Position numbers and translations under genes: made by a program | DNA from: Tenacibaculum soleae | Lineage (GTDB): Bacteria; Bacteroidota; Bacteroidia; Flavobacteriales; Flavobacteriaceae | Reading direction: 5' to 3' | Length of the DNA: 64,000 nucleotides | NCBI RefSeq assembly: GCF_001693415.1 | Contig: NZ_MAKX01000001.1 | Location: 886,047-950,046, forward strand | Shown here: positions 16,926 to 25,785 of the stretch, in pieces | How positions within the stretch are numbered: the stretch's first letter is position 1 | Layout of the letters: every line of letters begins with the position of its first letter | The notes under the pieces: model-generated | Databases searched by the model: none | Told to the model about the DNA's origin: nothing | Seen by the model: only the letters and a program-made list of their open reading frames with translations

Positions 16926-17690
16926 TTAGTTTTCAAGCCATTTTCTAAAATCAGAAGTAACAGCCGAGCTTGTCATTGATTTTTCCTTTACACCTTTCAT
17001 GGTAATTAGCAACCGGTTTTTAAAATGACTTTCTATATTATCAATAAAATCGATGCAAATAATTTGACTTCTATTAATTTTAAAAAATTTAGAAGGGTTT
17101 AATTGCTGAAAAATGTTTCCTAAAGTTTGAGAAATATTGTGTCGTTTTCCAAAGTTGTCAGTAGCAATGCAAAAATCTCCAGACGCTTCAATCAAACTAA
17201 TTTCTACAACACTTAATAATTTAATTCCTTTTGTTTTTTTTATAACAAATCGTTTTTTATACGATGTGTTTTCTTCTTTTAATGCTGATTTTAAATTAGA
17301 TAATGTTTCAGAGTTTAAGTCGTTATAACTACCTTGGTTAAACAAAGATTGGTATTTTTTAATAGCCTTGTTAAAGTCAGATTTTGAATAAGGTTTTAAA
17401 ATGTAAGCAATTCCGTTTGTATTAAATGCTTTAAATAAATATTCGTTGTGTGCTGAACAAAAAATAATAGGGCAATCAATTGTAACTTCATCAAACAAAT
17501 CAAAAGAAATTCCGTCTAATAACTGAATGTCAGATAAAATAAAATTATATTTATTTTTAGAAAGAAATTCTTTTCCATCTTTATTAGAGCGTGCTAAATC
17601 GTGCGGTATTTCTTTACCAAAAAATTGATTTAAATAATTAACTAACTTTTGGTAAGCTGGTATTTCGTCTTCTAGAATTAAAATTTTCAT
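16926..17690 (-). CDS. LytTR-family response regulator
   Basis: A two-component regulator of about 254 residues. The receiver domain begins MKILILEDEIPAYQKL with phospho-acceptor Asp54 in FILSDIQLLDG. A LytTR DNA-binding domain follows at about 150-250: FVIKKTKGIKLLSVVEISLIEA, then FKINRSQIICIDFIDNIESH. The ATG at 17690 is chosen over an upstream GTG at 17708 because it starts exactly at the receiver strand and leaves 4 nt after the kinase stop. It pairs with the LytS-type kinase upstream; targets may include the receptor gene beyond it. Confidence 0.9.
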   Translation of the reverse strand: MKILILEDEIPAYQKLVNYLNQFFGKEIPHDLARSNKDGKEFLSKNKYNFILSDIQLLDGISFDLFDEVTIDCPIIFCSAHNEYLFKAFNTNGIAYILKPYSKSDFNKAIKKYQSLFNQGSYNDLNSETLSNLKSALKEENTSYKKRFVIKKTKGIKLLSVVEISLIEASGDFCIATDNFGKRHNISQTLGNIFQQLNPSKFFKINRSQIICIDFIDNIESHFKNRLLITMKGVKEKSMTSSAVTSDFRKWLEN

Positions 17691-17694
17691 AAGC

Positions 17695-18708
17695 TTAATT
17701 TTCTTCACTTAAATTAATAGTAGGAATAGATACGCTAAATTCTTTATCGGTATTAATAATAATAACTTCTTTGTCAGAAAGTAGTTTGTAACGAGTTTTT
17801 AAGTTGTTTAAACCAGTGTTAAGAGAGTCGCTTTTAGATACATATTTTGATTTTTGATTAACTACCTTTAGCGTGTTCTTTTTAATACAAATATCGGTGT
17901 TTATAGCAATGTTGTTTTCTGATTTATTATGTTTTACAACATTCTCTAATAGGGCTTGGATAGCGCCTGTTGGAACAAATTTATCTTTTATTGAAGTTTT
18001 TACATTAATAGTAAAGTTGTAGTCATTACCAAAGCGAGTTTTTATTAAAAAAATATAGTTTTCAGCAAACTTTAACTCTTCTGATAACTCCATAACTTCA
18101 GCATCTTTTGTTTGAATTAAATAACGATAAATTAATGATAGTCGATTTATATATTCCTTAGCCTTCATTGGATTAAAATCAATTAAAGAGTCTAAAGTGT
18201 TTAGATTGTTAAATAAAAAATGAGGGTCTATTTGTGAACGTAATAATTTAAGCTCATTTTCTTTTTGTTGTTTCTCTATTTTTAATAAATCTCTTTGACT
18301 TTCATAAAACTTTTTAGTCAGCAATAAACCTAAAGGAAAGCTTATAGCATTTGATGCATAATTAATACTTTTTTTGATGAAGTCCCACCAATTAGGAAAC
18401 TCCTTCCAAGGATTACTTCCGCTCCAAAATCCTGCAGTGTATTCAAGCCCTCCGCAAATTATTATAGTTAAAAGCCCAAAAAAAGCAAAGTGAAAATATT
18501 TTTTATGGTTTACAATATATTTAGGGATTAACCATAGGCTAAATGTTAATACCAAAATAATTGACATTATTATAAAAATTGGAATGTCTATTAAATACTC
18601 AATTAAAGCATTATTTCTTTCAGTATAATCATCTATTTCCAATAACATAGAAATACCGTAGTACACAAGTAGTAAAAAATAATCTGATTGGTTAAGTTTG
18701 GTATTCAT
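17695..18708 (-). CDS. LytS-type sensor histidine kinase
   Basis: A 337-residue membrane kinase with four hydrophobic segments in the first 130 residues, a short coiled linker (SQRDLLKIEKQQKENELKLL) and the His_kinase block LRSQIDPHFLFNNLNTLDSL carrying phospho-acceptor His163. An ATPase-like region follows, with VPTGAIQALLENVVKHNKSE as the N-box. It lies directly upstream of the LytTR regulator. No extracellular sensing domain of known type is visible, so the stimulus probably acts on the membrane part. Confidence 0.9.
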   Translation of the reverse strand: MNTKLNQSDYFLLLVYYGISMLLEIDDYTERNNALIEYLIDIPIFIIMSIILVLTFSLWLIPKYIVNHKKYFHFAFFGLLTIIICGGLEYTAGFWSGSNPWKEFPNWWDFIKKSINYASNAISFPLGLLLTKKFYESQRDLLKIEKQQKENELKLLRSQIDPHFLFNNLNTLDSLIDFNPMKAKEYINRLSLIYRYLIQTKDAEVMELSEELKFAENYIFLIKTRFGNDYNFTINVKTSIKDKFVPTGAIQALLENVVKHNKSENNIAINTDICIKKNTLKVVNQKSKYVSKSDSLNTGLNNLKTRYKLLSDKEVIIINTDKEFSVSIPTINLSEEN

Positions 18709-18781
18709 AGTTTTGTTAAGTTATATTTCATTTAAACTAAGTTCAAAGAAAAATATTTTAGAGATTGTTTTTTAGTAAAAA

Positions 18782-18789
18782 CAAAGTTA
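18782..18789 (-). promoter_or_regulatory. -7 box for LytS/LytTR operon
   Basis: TAACTTTG on the minus strand overlaps the last codons of the receptor gene and would start a transcript about 65 nt upstream of the kinase ATG. Confidence 0.35.
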
Positions 18790-21159
18790 ATTATTATCTT
18801 GAATTCTATTTTCTTCCTCATGAGAAGCATTGCGTTTTGATTTTTTCTTTCCAAATTTTGATCCAAAACTATACACTAAGCGTAGTTGGATGTTTTGACG
18901 CGAACCATTGCTTTCTACTTTAGCAGATCCATTTCCATAATCAATTTTACCGTTAAATCCTCTGTTTAACATTTTATTAAAACCAAGGTTTACTTTTAGT
19001 TTATCGTTCATAAATTTTTTTCCAAAAGAAAAATCTAAACCAGCCAACCAATTTACTTGTATTTGGTCTTCTAATGCACCTGTTCCGTAATTTCCACTCA
19101 TCTCAAAATTAACATCCCAAGGTAATTTATAGCTTGCTTGCATAAACCAGAATAAATTCCATTTAGATAAAGCTACATTATAAGTTGCTGAGTTGTAACT
19201 GTTGTTGTTTACGATAAAACCAGTGTAACCTTCAACTCCTTTTATAAAACTTAATGGAGCGAATAATCTAAAATTCCAGTTAGTGTAATTTTTTACATTA
19301 ACAGCTTGTTGTCTTATTTGTTTTGTGATGTTATTTTGTTTTATTAAATCAAAAATTACATTATCCGTTTCGCTATAGCCTACCGTAAAAAAAGGTTGTC
19401 CGTCGTATGTTAAATTAAATTGATAATTGTTAGTGAAAGCTGGTTTTAAATTAGGATTTCCTTGTTCGGCAGAAAACGGATCTAAATATTCTTCAAATGA
19501 ATTTAAACTACCATAAGAAGGTCTTCTTATTCTATAACTATAAGATAAACTTGTGCCTAATTTTTCTGTTATTTTTTTTCCAATAGATGCACTTGGAAAT
19601 AGTTTTTGAATAGGTCTTTTTTTAATTTCAGTTGATGGGATTCCGTTTTTTATAAATTTTGAGGTTCCATTGGTTTTACTATCTTCATAACGTAACCCAC
19701 CAGAAAAAGACCATTTACCAGAGGTTGCATTGATTTTAGAATATATTGCAAAAATAGTTTCGTCAACTAAAAATTGACTACTACTCTCTTGGTCTAATTC
19801 GAATTCGTTTGAGTTGTTTTCAAGAAATGATTGCAAATCATTATTAGTATTTACAATTGCATATTTACCACCGATACTTACTTTTAAATTATCTGAAAAA
19901 GTTTTAGTATAGTCTATTTTAGATGTTTTTATAGTATATTTTCCATCTTGCTTATATCTTCTATCTGTAAAAGGAAGTGTGCTCCCTGCAACATCATATA
20001 AAGTATTAATGTTGTCATTTTTATAATTTATATAATTAAAATCAAAGATCAGTTTATCGGTATCAGATTTGTACTCGTAATAAGGGTTTATGTTAAAGTC
20101 AACACGATGCTTATCATAGCTGTTTTCAGAAAACAAAGTATTTGTTAAATTTGTGTCATAAATTATGGTTTTACTATTTGTAATTCTATCTGATTTTTTG
20201 GTATTCAAACGTGCTCCAATACCTATAGAGTTATAATCATTAATATAATAATCTACGTTTCCGTTTATGTTAAAACGATTTGGATTGTATGGTGATTTTG
20301 TGGTTTGATCATAAGTTTGATTATCAACGGTTCTAACTAAAAATAAGTCATCTCTCCAAGTTGGTTTAGAGTGTCCTAAACTAGTTTGCCAATTTAGTTT
20401 GTTCCTGTAGCTAGCTATGGCAACTTTGGTTCCGTATTCAAAGCCTTCATCTTCACCAATCCAACCAGTAACGCTTCCGTGAGTACCTAAACGTACATTT
20501 TTCTTCAAAATAATATTAATAATTGCTCCAGATCCAGTGGCGTCATATTCAGCACCGGGTTGTTCTATAACTTCAATTTTAGCAATATTATCTGCAGGGA
20601 AATCTCTTAAAAGTGTTTCTACATCCATATATTCAGTAGTTTTGCCATTAATTAGAATCCTGACACCTCTTTTTCCGGCAATTGAAATTCCGTTATTTGT
20701 AACTAATACACCAGGAACTTTTCGCATTACGTCTTGTAGGTTAGAATTTAACATTTCAGATTTTTCTAAATCAACAACCAACTTTTCGGCAGTTTGTTTA
20801 ATAACAGGTCTTTTAGAGTTTATAACAACCTCATTTAGGGTTAAATTATCTTCATTTAAAGTAAAGTTTAAAGTTTTATTTGTTGATAATTTAAATTCTT
20901 TACTTTTTGTTGTTTTGAAGCCTAATGTAGATACAGTGATTTTATAGTTACCATGAGCGATATTTTTTAACGAATAACTTCCGTCGTCGTTAGAAATTGT
21001 TCCTTTAGGATTTGCTTCGTCTCCAGTTTTATAAAGTATGATATTTGTATAGGGCAAAGCTTTTTTGTTAGAATCAGTAATTTTTCCTGAAATATTGTAT
21101 TGAGAAAATACAGAGGTAACTGTAAAAAATAGTAGTAAAGTAGTGATTGTAAATTTCAT
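18787..21159 (-). CDS. TonB-dependent-receptor-like outer-membrane protein
   Basis: A 790-residue protein with a signal peptide (MKFTITTLLLFFTVTSVFSQ), a carboxypeptidase-regulatory-like domain at about 22-105 (YNISGKITDSNKKALPYTNI), a plug-like domain (VMRKVPGVLV, IEVIEQPGAEYDATGSGAII) and a long beta-barrel of the OMP_b-brl_3 type. Members of this group are TonB-receptor relatives, often of unknown ligand. No SusD-like partner is next to it. The adjacent LytS/LytTR genes on the same strand suggest a signalling or regulatory link. The C-terminus is hydrophilic (KFGKKKSKRNASHEEENRIQ), an unusual tail for a barrel. Confidence 0.85.
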   Translation of the reverse strand: MKFTITTLLLFFTVTSVFSQYNISGKITDSNKKALPYTNIILYKTGDEANPKGTISNDDGSYSLKNIAHGNYKITVSTLGFKTTKSKEFKLSTNKTLNFTLNEDNLTLNEVVINSKRPVIKQTAEKLVVDLEKSEMLNSNLQDVMRKVPGVLVTNNGISIAGKRGVRILINGKTTEYMDVETLLRDFPADNIAKIEVIEQPGAEYDATGSGAIINIILKKNVRLGTHGSVTGWIGEDEGFEYGTKVAIASYRNKLNWQTSLGHSKPTWRDDLFLVRTVDNQTYDQTTKSPYNPNRFNINGNVDYYINDYNSIGIGARLNTKKSDRITNSKTIIYDTNLTNTLFSENSYDKHRVDFNINPYYEYKSDTDKLIFDFNYINYKNDNINTLYDVAGSTLPFTDRRYKQDGKYTIKTSKIDYTKTFSDNLKVSIGGKYAIVNTNNDLQSFLENNSNEFELDQESSSQFLVDETIFAIYSKINATSGKWSFSGGLRYEDSKTNGTSKFIKNGIPSTEIKKRPIQKLFPSASIGKKITEKLGTSLSYSYRIRRPSYGSLNSFEEYLDPFSAEQGNPNLKPAFTNNYQFNLTYDGQPFFTVGYSETDNVIFDLIKQNNITKQIRQQAVNVKNYTNWNFRLFAPLSFIKGVEGYTGFIVNNNSYNSATYNVALSKWNLFWFMQASYKLPWDVNFEMSGNYGTGALEDQIQVNWLAGLDFSFGKKFMNDKLKVNLGFNKMLNRGFNGKIDYGNGSAKVESNGSRQNIQLRLVYSFGSKFGKKKSKRNASHEEENRIQDNN

Positions 21160-21290
21160 GTTTTTTTAGTTTAATACCTCAAAAGTGCGTTGTTAATCTA
21201 ATTTTTGAAATTAAAATCTGATGAATTGGGCTAATTTTCCGATGAACAGCTATTGCTTAGCTATCAAAAAAATGTAGTTATTAGAATAAA

Positions 21291-21320
21291 AAAAACTCTT
21301 AAATTTTATTAAGAGTTTTT
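21291..21320 (-). terminator. Rho-independent terminator after metallopeptidase
   Basis: Arms 21291-21302 and 21309-21320 pair over 12 bp with a 6-nt loop. On the minus strand a run of T follows (A-rich 21286-21295 on plus). Confidence 0.7.
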
Positions 21321-21347
21321 GTAGGTGTTATATAATGAGAAAAGTGA

Positions 21348-22046
21348 TTAATCTCTATTTCCTAAAATTTGTAATCCCCAATATAAAAGCATTGCTAAAG
21401 AACCTAAAGCAGCAACTAAATAAGTTCTAGCAGCCCATTTTAAAGCATCTTTAGATCCTGCTAATTCTTCACGGGTAACAATCTGTTTGTTTTCTAACCA
21501 AGCTAAAGCTCTATTACTTGCATCATACTCAACAGGTAAAGTAATAAAGCTAAATAAGGTACCTATAGCCATAAAAGCTAATCCTGCAATGGCAATATAA
21601 AAACCAATTCCTGTATTTCCAGAAGCAGCACCAAAAGCAATACCTCCAATTACCATCCATTGCGAAAAACGTGAAGAAATATTTACCATAGGCACTAACT
21701 TAGATCGCATTTGTAAATATTGATATGCTCTTGCATGTTGTACAGCATGTCCAACTTCATGGGCAGCAACAGCAGCAGAGGCAGCATTTCGCTGATTGTA
21801 AACAGCTTCACTCAAATTTACCGTTTTATTTTGTGGGTTATAATGATCTGTCAATCTACCAGGGGTCGAAATAACTTGTACGTCATTAATACCGTGGTCG
21901 CTTAGCATTTTTTGAGCAATCTCAGCACCACTCATGCCGTTTCTTAAATGAACTTTTGAATATTTATCAAATTTTCTTTTTAGTGTGTTACTTACTAACC
22001 AGCTAAATAAAGAGATAATACCAATTAAAATATAAAATCCTATCAT
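21348..22046 (-). CDS. Zinc metallopeptidase, YugP family
   Basis: A 232-residue membrane protease-like protein. The zinc-binding motif is AAHEVGHAVQHARAYQYL (HExxH) near residue 93, preceded by MSGAEIAQKMLSDHGINDVQ, a conserved segment of the neutral zinc metallopeptidase 2 family. Hydrophobic helices lie at the N-terminus and in the C-terminal half (FYIAIAGLAFMAIGTLFSFI). Its substrate is unknown. It is divergent from ansA. Confidence 0.88.
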   Translation of the reverse strand: MIGFYILIGIISLFSWLVSNTLKRKFDKYSKVHLRNGMSGAEIAQKMLSDHGINDVQVISTPGRLTDHYNPQNKTVNLSEAVYNQRNAASAAVAAHEVGHAVQHARAYQYLQMRSKLVPMVNISSRFSQWMVIGGIAFGAASGNTGIGFYIAIAGLAFMAIGTLFSFITLPVEYDASNRALAWLENKQIVTREELAGSKDALKWAARTYLVAALGSLAMLLYWGLQILGNRD

Positions 22047-22142
22047 AATTTATTTCGTTTTAAAAATTTGTGTCATTTTTGTTGGATAAATTTACAACAT
22101 AAATTATTCCATAATTAAATTACTTATAACAAAAGTGTCATA

Positions 22143-23174
22143 ATGTCAAATAAACCTAAAATTTTAATAGTTTATACAGGAGGAACCATTGGTATGGTGA
22201 AAGATTATAATACAGGAGCTTTAAAAGCTTTTGATTTTAGTCAGATATCAAGTAAAATTCCTGAATTACAACATTTAAATTGTGAAATCACAACCATTTC
22301 ATTTAGTAATCCGATAGATTCTTCAAATATGAATGTGGATTATTATATTGAAATAGCTCAAATTATTTCTGATAATTACAATAATTATGATGGTTTTGTT
22401 GTTTTGACAGGGTCTGATACGATGTCGTACACATCATCAGCAATAAGTTTTATGTTTGAAAACTTACAAAAACCTGTGATTTTTACAGGATCTCAATTGC
22501 CAATAGGTGATTTACGTACTGATGCCAAAGAAAATTTAATAACATCAATAGAAGTTGCATCAACATATGAAAACGGAAAACCTGTAATACAAGAAGTTGG
22601 GTTGTATTTTGAGTACAAATTATACAGAGCTAATAGAACAACAAAAATAAATGCAGAGCAGTTTGAAGCTTTTGCTTCGATGAATTACCCTGCTTTAGCA
22701 GAAAGCGGTGTACATTTAAATTTTAATCTGTCAATGTTATTAAAATCAGACAAACAGGAAGAAAAACTTGTTTTTAGGAAAAAACTGGACAATAATGTTG
22801 CAATTTTAAAGTTGTTTCCAGGAATAACAGCATCTGTTGTAAAAAGTTTTATGAACATACCAAACCTAAAAGGAGTAGTTTTAGAGACGTATGGCTCTGG
22901 AAATGCCCCAACTGAAAAATGGTTTTTAGATTTGTTAGAAAAGGCGGTAGCTAAAGGGATTTATATAGTTAATGTAACGCAATGTAAAGGTGGGAGTGTT
23001 ATTTTAGGTCATTATGAAACAAGTTCAGATTTAAAACGGATAGGAATTGTAGACGGAAAAGATATTACAACCGAAAGCGCCATTGCAAAAATGATGTATT
23101 TGTTAGGAGAAAAGTTGTCAAAAGAACAATTTAAGTACTATTTTGAAACTTCATTAAGGGGAGAAATCAGTTAG
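22143..23174 (+). CDS. ansA: L-asparaginase, type I
   Basis: A 343-residue cytoplasmic enzyme hydrolysing L-asparagine to aspartate and ammonia. The first catalytic Thr lies in ILIVYTGGTIGMVKD and the second catalytic block is FVVLTGSDTMSYTSSA; IFTGSQLPIGDLRTDAKENL is also characteristic. There is no signal peptide, which supports the cytoplasmic type I class. It is a stand-alone gene upstream of the ExbB/ExbD operon. Confidence 0.93.
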   Translation: MSNKPKILIVYTGGTIGMVKDYNTGALKAFDFSQISSKIPELQHLNCEITTISFSNPIDSSNMNVDYYIEIAQIISDNYNNYDGFVVLTGSDTMSYTSSAISFMFENLQKPVIFTGSQLPIGDLRTDAKENLITSIEVASTYENGKPVIQEVGLYFEYKLYRANRTTKINAEQFEAFASMNYPALAESGVHLNFNLSMLLKSDKQEEKLVFRKKLDNNVAILKLFPGITASVVKSFMNIPNLKGVVLETYGSGNAPTEKWFLDLLEKAVAKGIYIVNVTQCKGGSVILGHYETSSDLKRIGIVDGKDITTESAIAKMMYLLGEKLSKEQFKYYFETSLRGEIS

Positions 23175-23254
23175 AACGTGTTTTTTCTATTTATTTTTAT
23201 CACTGTAACTGCTTGAATTAGTAAGAGAAAGAAGAAAAAAAGAACAAATAACAT
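23171..23254 (-). CDS. Candidate 27-residue hydrophobic peptide
   Basis: On the minus strand between ansA and exbB an ATG ORF encodes MLFVLFFFFLLLIQAVTVIK followed by INRKNTF: one membrane helix and a basic tail. A promoter matching the consensus exactly (TTTG, 19 nt, TAATTTTG at 23299-23329) points at it, with the ATG about 37 nt downstream of the expected start. The stop overlaps the last codons of ansA on the other strand. The T-rich composition means chance is a serious alternative. Confidence 0.3.
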   Translation of the reverse strand: MLFVLFFFFLLLIQAVTVIKINRKNTF

Positions 23255-23298
23255 AGTTTTTTTTAATGTACCAAGATTTTTTTGTTACTTGCCACTTT

Positions 23299-23329
23299 CA
23301 AAATTAAAAGTTTAATAAGTACAAGCAAA
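23299..23329 (-). promoter_or_regulatory. Leftward promoter in the ansA-exbB gap
   Basis: On the minus strand TTTG (23326-23329), a 19-nt spacer and TAATTTTG (23299-23306) fit the Bacteroidota consensus exactly. The only ORF it serves is the 27-residue peptide; it could also make an antisense RNA to the ansA 3' end. Confidence 0.4.
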
Positions 23330-23415
23330 GAATTACTTTTTAATAAAAAAAACAGTTTTTCTTAACAAAATTTGTATTTTTAACCCGTTAACTATTTAAA
23401 ATTAATTATAACAAA

Positions 23416-24129
23416 ATGAAGAAAGTAGTAAATTTCCTAACTGTTGCAGGATTTATGTTTTTAGGGGCTATTCAGTCAACTTATGCTCAAGAAGCTGAAA
23501 AAACTTTTCACCAAGAGTTAAAACAACGTTTTATTGAAGGAGATCCTAAATTTATGGGGATTGTATTGGTAGCTTTAATTTTAGGTTTAGCAATTGCAAT
23601 TGAAAGAATCATTTATTTAAACATGGCAACAACAAATACTAAAAAATTAGTAGCAAGTGTTGATGATGCTTTAAGTTCAGGTGGTGTTGAGGCTGCTAAA
23701 GAAGTTTGTAGAAATACAAAAGGGCCTGTTGCTTCTATCTTTTACCAAGGTTTAGAAAGAGCAGATGAAGGTTTAGAAGCTGCTGAAAAAGCCGTAGTAG
23801 GTTATGGTGGTGTACAAATGGGATTATTAGAGAAAAATGTTTCTTGGTTGTCTTTATTTATTGCTTTAGCACCAATGTTAGGGTTCATGGGAACCGTAAT
23901 TGGTATGATTGAAGCTTTTGATAAAATTGCAGTAGCAAATGATATTTCACCAGCAGTAGTAGCAGGAGGTATTAAAATAGCACTTTTAACAACTGTATTT
24001 GGTCTTGTTGTAGCAATTATTTTACAAATTTTTTATAATTACATCGTTTCTAAAATCGATAGTATTGTAAATAATATGGAAGATGCTTCAATCTCTTTAA
24101 TCGACTTATTAGCTAAGTATAAAAAATAA
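23416..24129 (+). CDS. exbB: ExbB/TolQ/MotA-family proton channel
   Basis: A 237-residue inner-membrane proton-channel subunit energising TonB- or Tol-type work at the outer membrane. It has a cleavable-looking N-terminal segment (MFLGAIQSTYAQEAEK), a helix at about 46-65, a cytoplasmic domain, and two further helices at about 150-220. Signature: LIALAPMLGFMGTVIGMIEA, then AGGIKIALLTTVFGLVVA. It is the first gene of a four-gene operon with a four-helix protein and two ExbD genes. Confidence 0.9.
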   Translation: MKKVVNFLTVAGFMFLGAIQSTYAQEAEKTFHQELKQRFIEGDPKFMGIVLVALILGLAIAIERIIYLNMATTNTKKLVASVDDALSSGGVEAAKEVCRNTKGPVASIFYQGLERADEGLEAAEKAVVGYGGVQMGLLEKNVSWLSLFIALAPMLGFMGTVIGMIEAFDKIAVANDISPAVVAGGIKIALLTTVFGLVVAIILQIFYNYIVSKIDSIVNNMEDASISLIDLLAKYKK

Positions 24130-24137
24130 TAAATCAT

Positions 24138-24575
24138 ATGAATAATAAAATATTAACATTACTTACAGCTGCAATATCACTTATTGGTGCAGCATTGTTT
24201 GTAAACGTTGTAAGAATAGATAAGGAAAACGTAGAGGCGGTTTCTGATGCTGTTTCTCCATTAGTTACTTATTCATATTATTTATTAATAGGAATAGTAA
24301 TTGTTGCAGTGGTAATTTCATTACTAAGTATGTTTAAAAACCCAGCTGCCTTAAAAAAGACAGTATTAGGTGTTGCTGCTTTAGGTGTTATCTTTGCTGT
24401 ATGCTATATGTTGTCTTCTAACGGAAATGTAATTGGAGCAGACGGTGCAGAATTAGTAGGAGAAGGAAGTATTTCTAAATGGGTAGGAACAGGGATTAGC
24501 TTTAGCATGACTTTAGGTGCTGTTGCAAGCGTGTTTTTTGTAGTAGATTTATTAAAAGGAATAGTTAAATCGTAA
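24138..24575 (+). CDS. Four-helix membrane protein of the ExbB/ExbD operon
   Basis: A 145-residue protein with four hydrophobic helices: residues about 5-24, 46-65, 75-92 and 118-140. A short loop contains SSNGNVIGADGAELVGEGSI. There are no known motifs. It sits 8 bp after exbB and 6 bp before exbD, so it is probably made with the energiser complex; that it is a structural part of the complex is inference. Confidence 0.75.
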   Translation: MNNKILTLLTAAISLIGAALFVNVVRIDKENVEAVSDAVSPLVTYSYYLLIGIVIVAVVISLLSMFKNPAALKKTVLGVAALGVIFAVCYMLSSNGNVIGADGAELVGEGSISKWVGTGISFSMTLGAVASVFFVVDLLKGIVKS

Positions 24576-24581
24576 GTTATT

Positions 24582-25208
24582 ATGGCAAGAAGAGAAAACC
24601 CAGAAATTAATGCAGGTTCGATGGCAGATATTGCATTCTTGCTACTTATCTTTTTCCTTGTAACAACAACAATGGATGTTGATTCAGGTATTCCTAAAAA
24701 GTTAGCTGAAAAAACAGATGTTGAACCACCAATAGTAAAAGAGAAAAATATTTTTCAAGTTAGTATTAACCGTAATAATGAATTATTCGTAGAGGATGAA
24801 ATTATGGAGTTAAAAGACTTAAAAGATGCTGCTATAAAATTTATAGATAACGGTGGTGGTGTTGGTAACCCAATGCCAGGAAAAGATGCAGGAGCGTCTT
24901 GTAATTATTGTAAAGGAGCAAAAGATCCAGAATCATCAGACCACCCAAACAAAGCTATTATATCTGTTGAAAGTGATAGAGGTACTGAATTTGGAACCTA
25001 TGTTTCTGTTCAAAATGAGTTATTAAAAGCTTATGCCGAATTACGTAATAACCTTTGCCAAGAGAAATATGGTATGAGTTTTACTGAATTAGACAAAGCT
25101 TTTAAGGCAAGTGCAAGAAAAGATGATGCACTTAGAAGAAAAGTTGAAGATATTAAATCGAGTTATCCTCAAATTATATCAGACAGCGAGCAAACTAATG
25201 TTCAATAG
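24582..25208 (+). CDS. exbD: ExbD/TolR biopolymer transport protein with CxxC insert
   Basis: A 208-residue single-helix energiser subunit. The N-terminal helix carries the proton-relay Asp in AGSMADIAFLLLIFFLVTTT. The periplasmic part is longer than in typical ExbD (about 140 residues) and has an insert with GKDAGASCNYCKGAKDPESS, i.e. a CxxC pair, plus a further Cys in NNLCQEKYG. A redox or metal role is possible but unproven. It is in an operon with exbB and a second exbD. Confidence 0.88.
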   Translation: MARRENPEINAGSMADIAFLLLIFFLVTTTMDVDSGIPKKLAEKTDVEPPIVKEKNIFQVSINRNNELFVEDEIMELKDLKDAAIKFIDNGGGVGNPMPGKDAGASCNYCKGAKDPESSDHPNKAIISVESDRGTEFGTYVSVQNELLKAYAELRNNLCQEKYGMSFTELDKAFKASARKDDALRRKVEDIKSSYPQIISDSEQTNVQ

Positions 25209-25226
25209 TATTAAAACAATTTAAGT

Positions 25227-25697
25227 ATGTCTAAATTTAAAAAGAAGAAAAAAGAGATGCCTGCAGTGAATACTTCTTCACTTCCTGATATTGTTTTTAT
25301 GTTATTATTCTTTTTCATGGTAACTACGGTAATGAGAGAAAACGATTTGTCTATCGAAGCTCCTCGTCTGCCAAGTGCAAGTGAAGTTAAGAAACTTGAA
25401 CGTAAAAGTTTAGTTAGTACTATTTATGTAGGAAAAGCCAAAGACGCTAAATATGGTACAGGCTATAATAGAATTCAATTAAATGATAAGATTGCAACGC
25501 CTGATGACGTACCTTCTTTCATTTTTTTAGAAAGAGGGAATGTATCTGAAGCTGAAGTTCCATTTATGACAACTTCTATAAAAGCAGATAAAGAGTCAAG
25601 TGTTGGTACATTAGCTGATATTCGTGAGAAATTAAGAGATGTTAATGCTCTTAAATTGAGCTTATCTACTCATAAAGCAAGTGATATTACAAAATAA
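25227..25697 (+). CDS. exbD: ExbD/TolR biopolymer transport protein, second copy
   Basis: A 156-residue protein with a basic start (KFKKKKKEMPAVNTS), the transmembrane Asp in LPDIVFMLLFFFMVTTVM, and a periplasmic domain ending LRDVNALKLSLSTHKAS. It lacks the CxxC insert of its neighbour. Two different ExbD partners for one ExbB are common in Bacteroidota. A strong terminator lies 20 bp downstream, ending the operon. Confidence 0.9.
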   Translation: MSKFKKKKKEMPAVNTSSLPDIVFMLLFFFMVTTVMRENDLSIEAPRLPSASEVKKLERKSLVSTIYVGKAKDAKYGTGYNRIQLNDKIATPDDVPSFIFLERGNVSEAEVPFMTTSIKADKESSVGTLADIREKLRDVNALKLSLSTHKASDITK

Positions 25698-25716
25698 TTA
25701 CTTACTATATTCACAT

Positions 25717-25747
25717 AAAAGAGCAATCACACGATTGCTCTTTTTTT
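25717..25747 (+). terminator. Rho-independent terminator of exbB-exbD operon
   Basis: A perfect 12-bp stem (25717-25728 with 25733-25744) around ACAC, followed by T. Confidence 0.85.
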
Positions 25748-25785
25748 ATATCTAAAATTAGTTAGATTTATATATTATTTTAATT

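Noticed and set aside
20537..20947. 136-codon plus-strand ORF opposite the TonB-receptor-like gene
   Set aside because: Antisense shadow of the conserved plug region.
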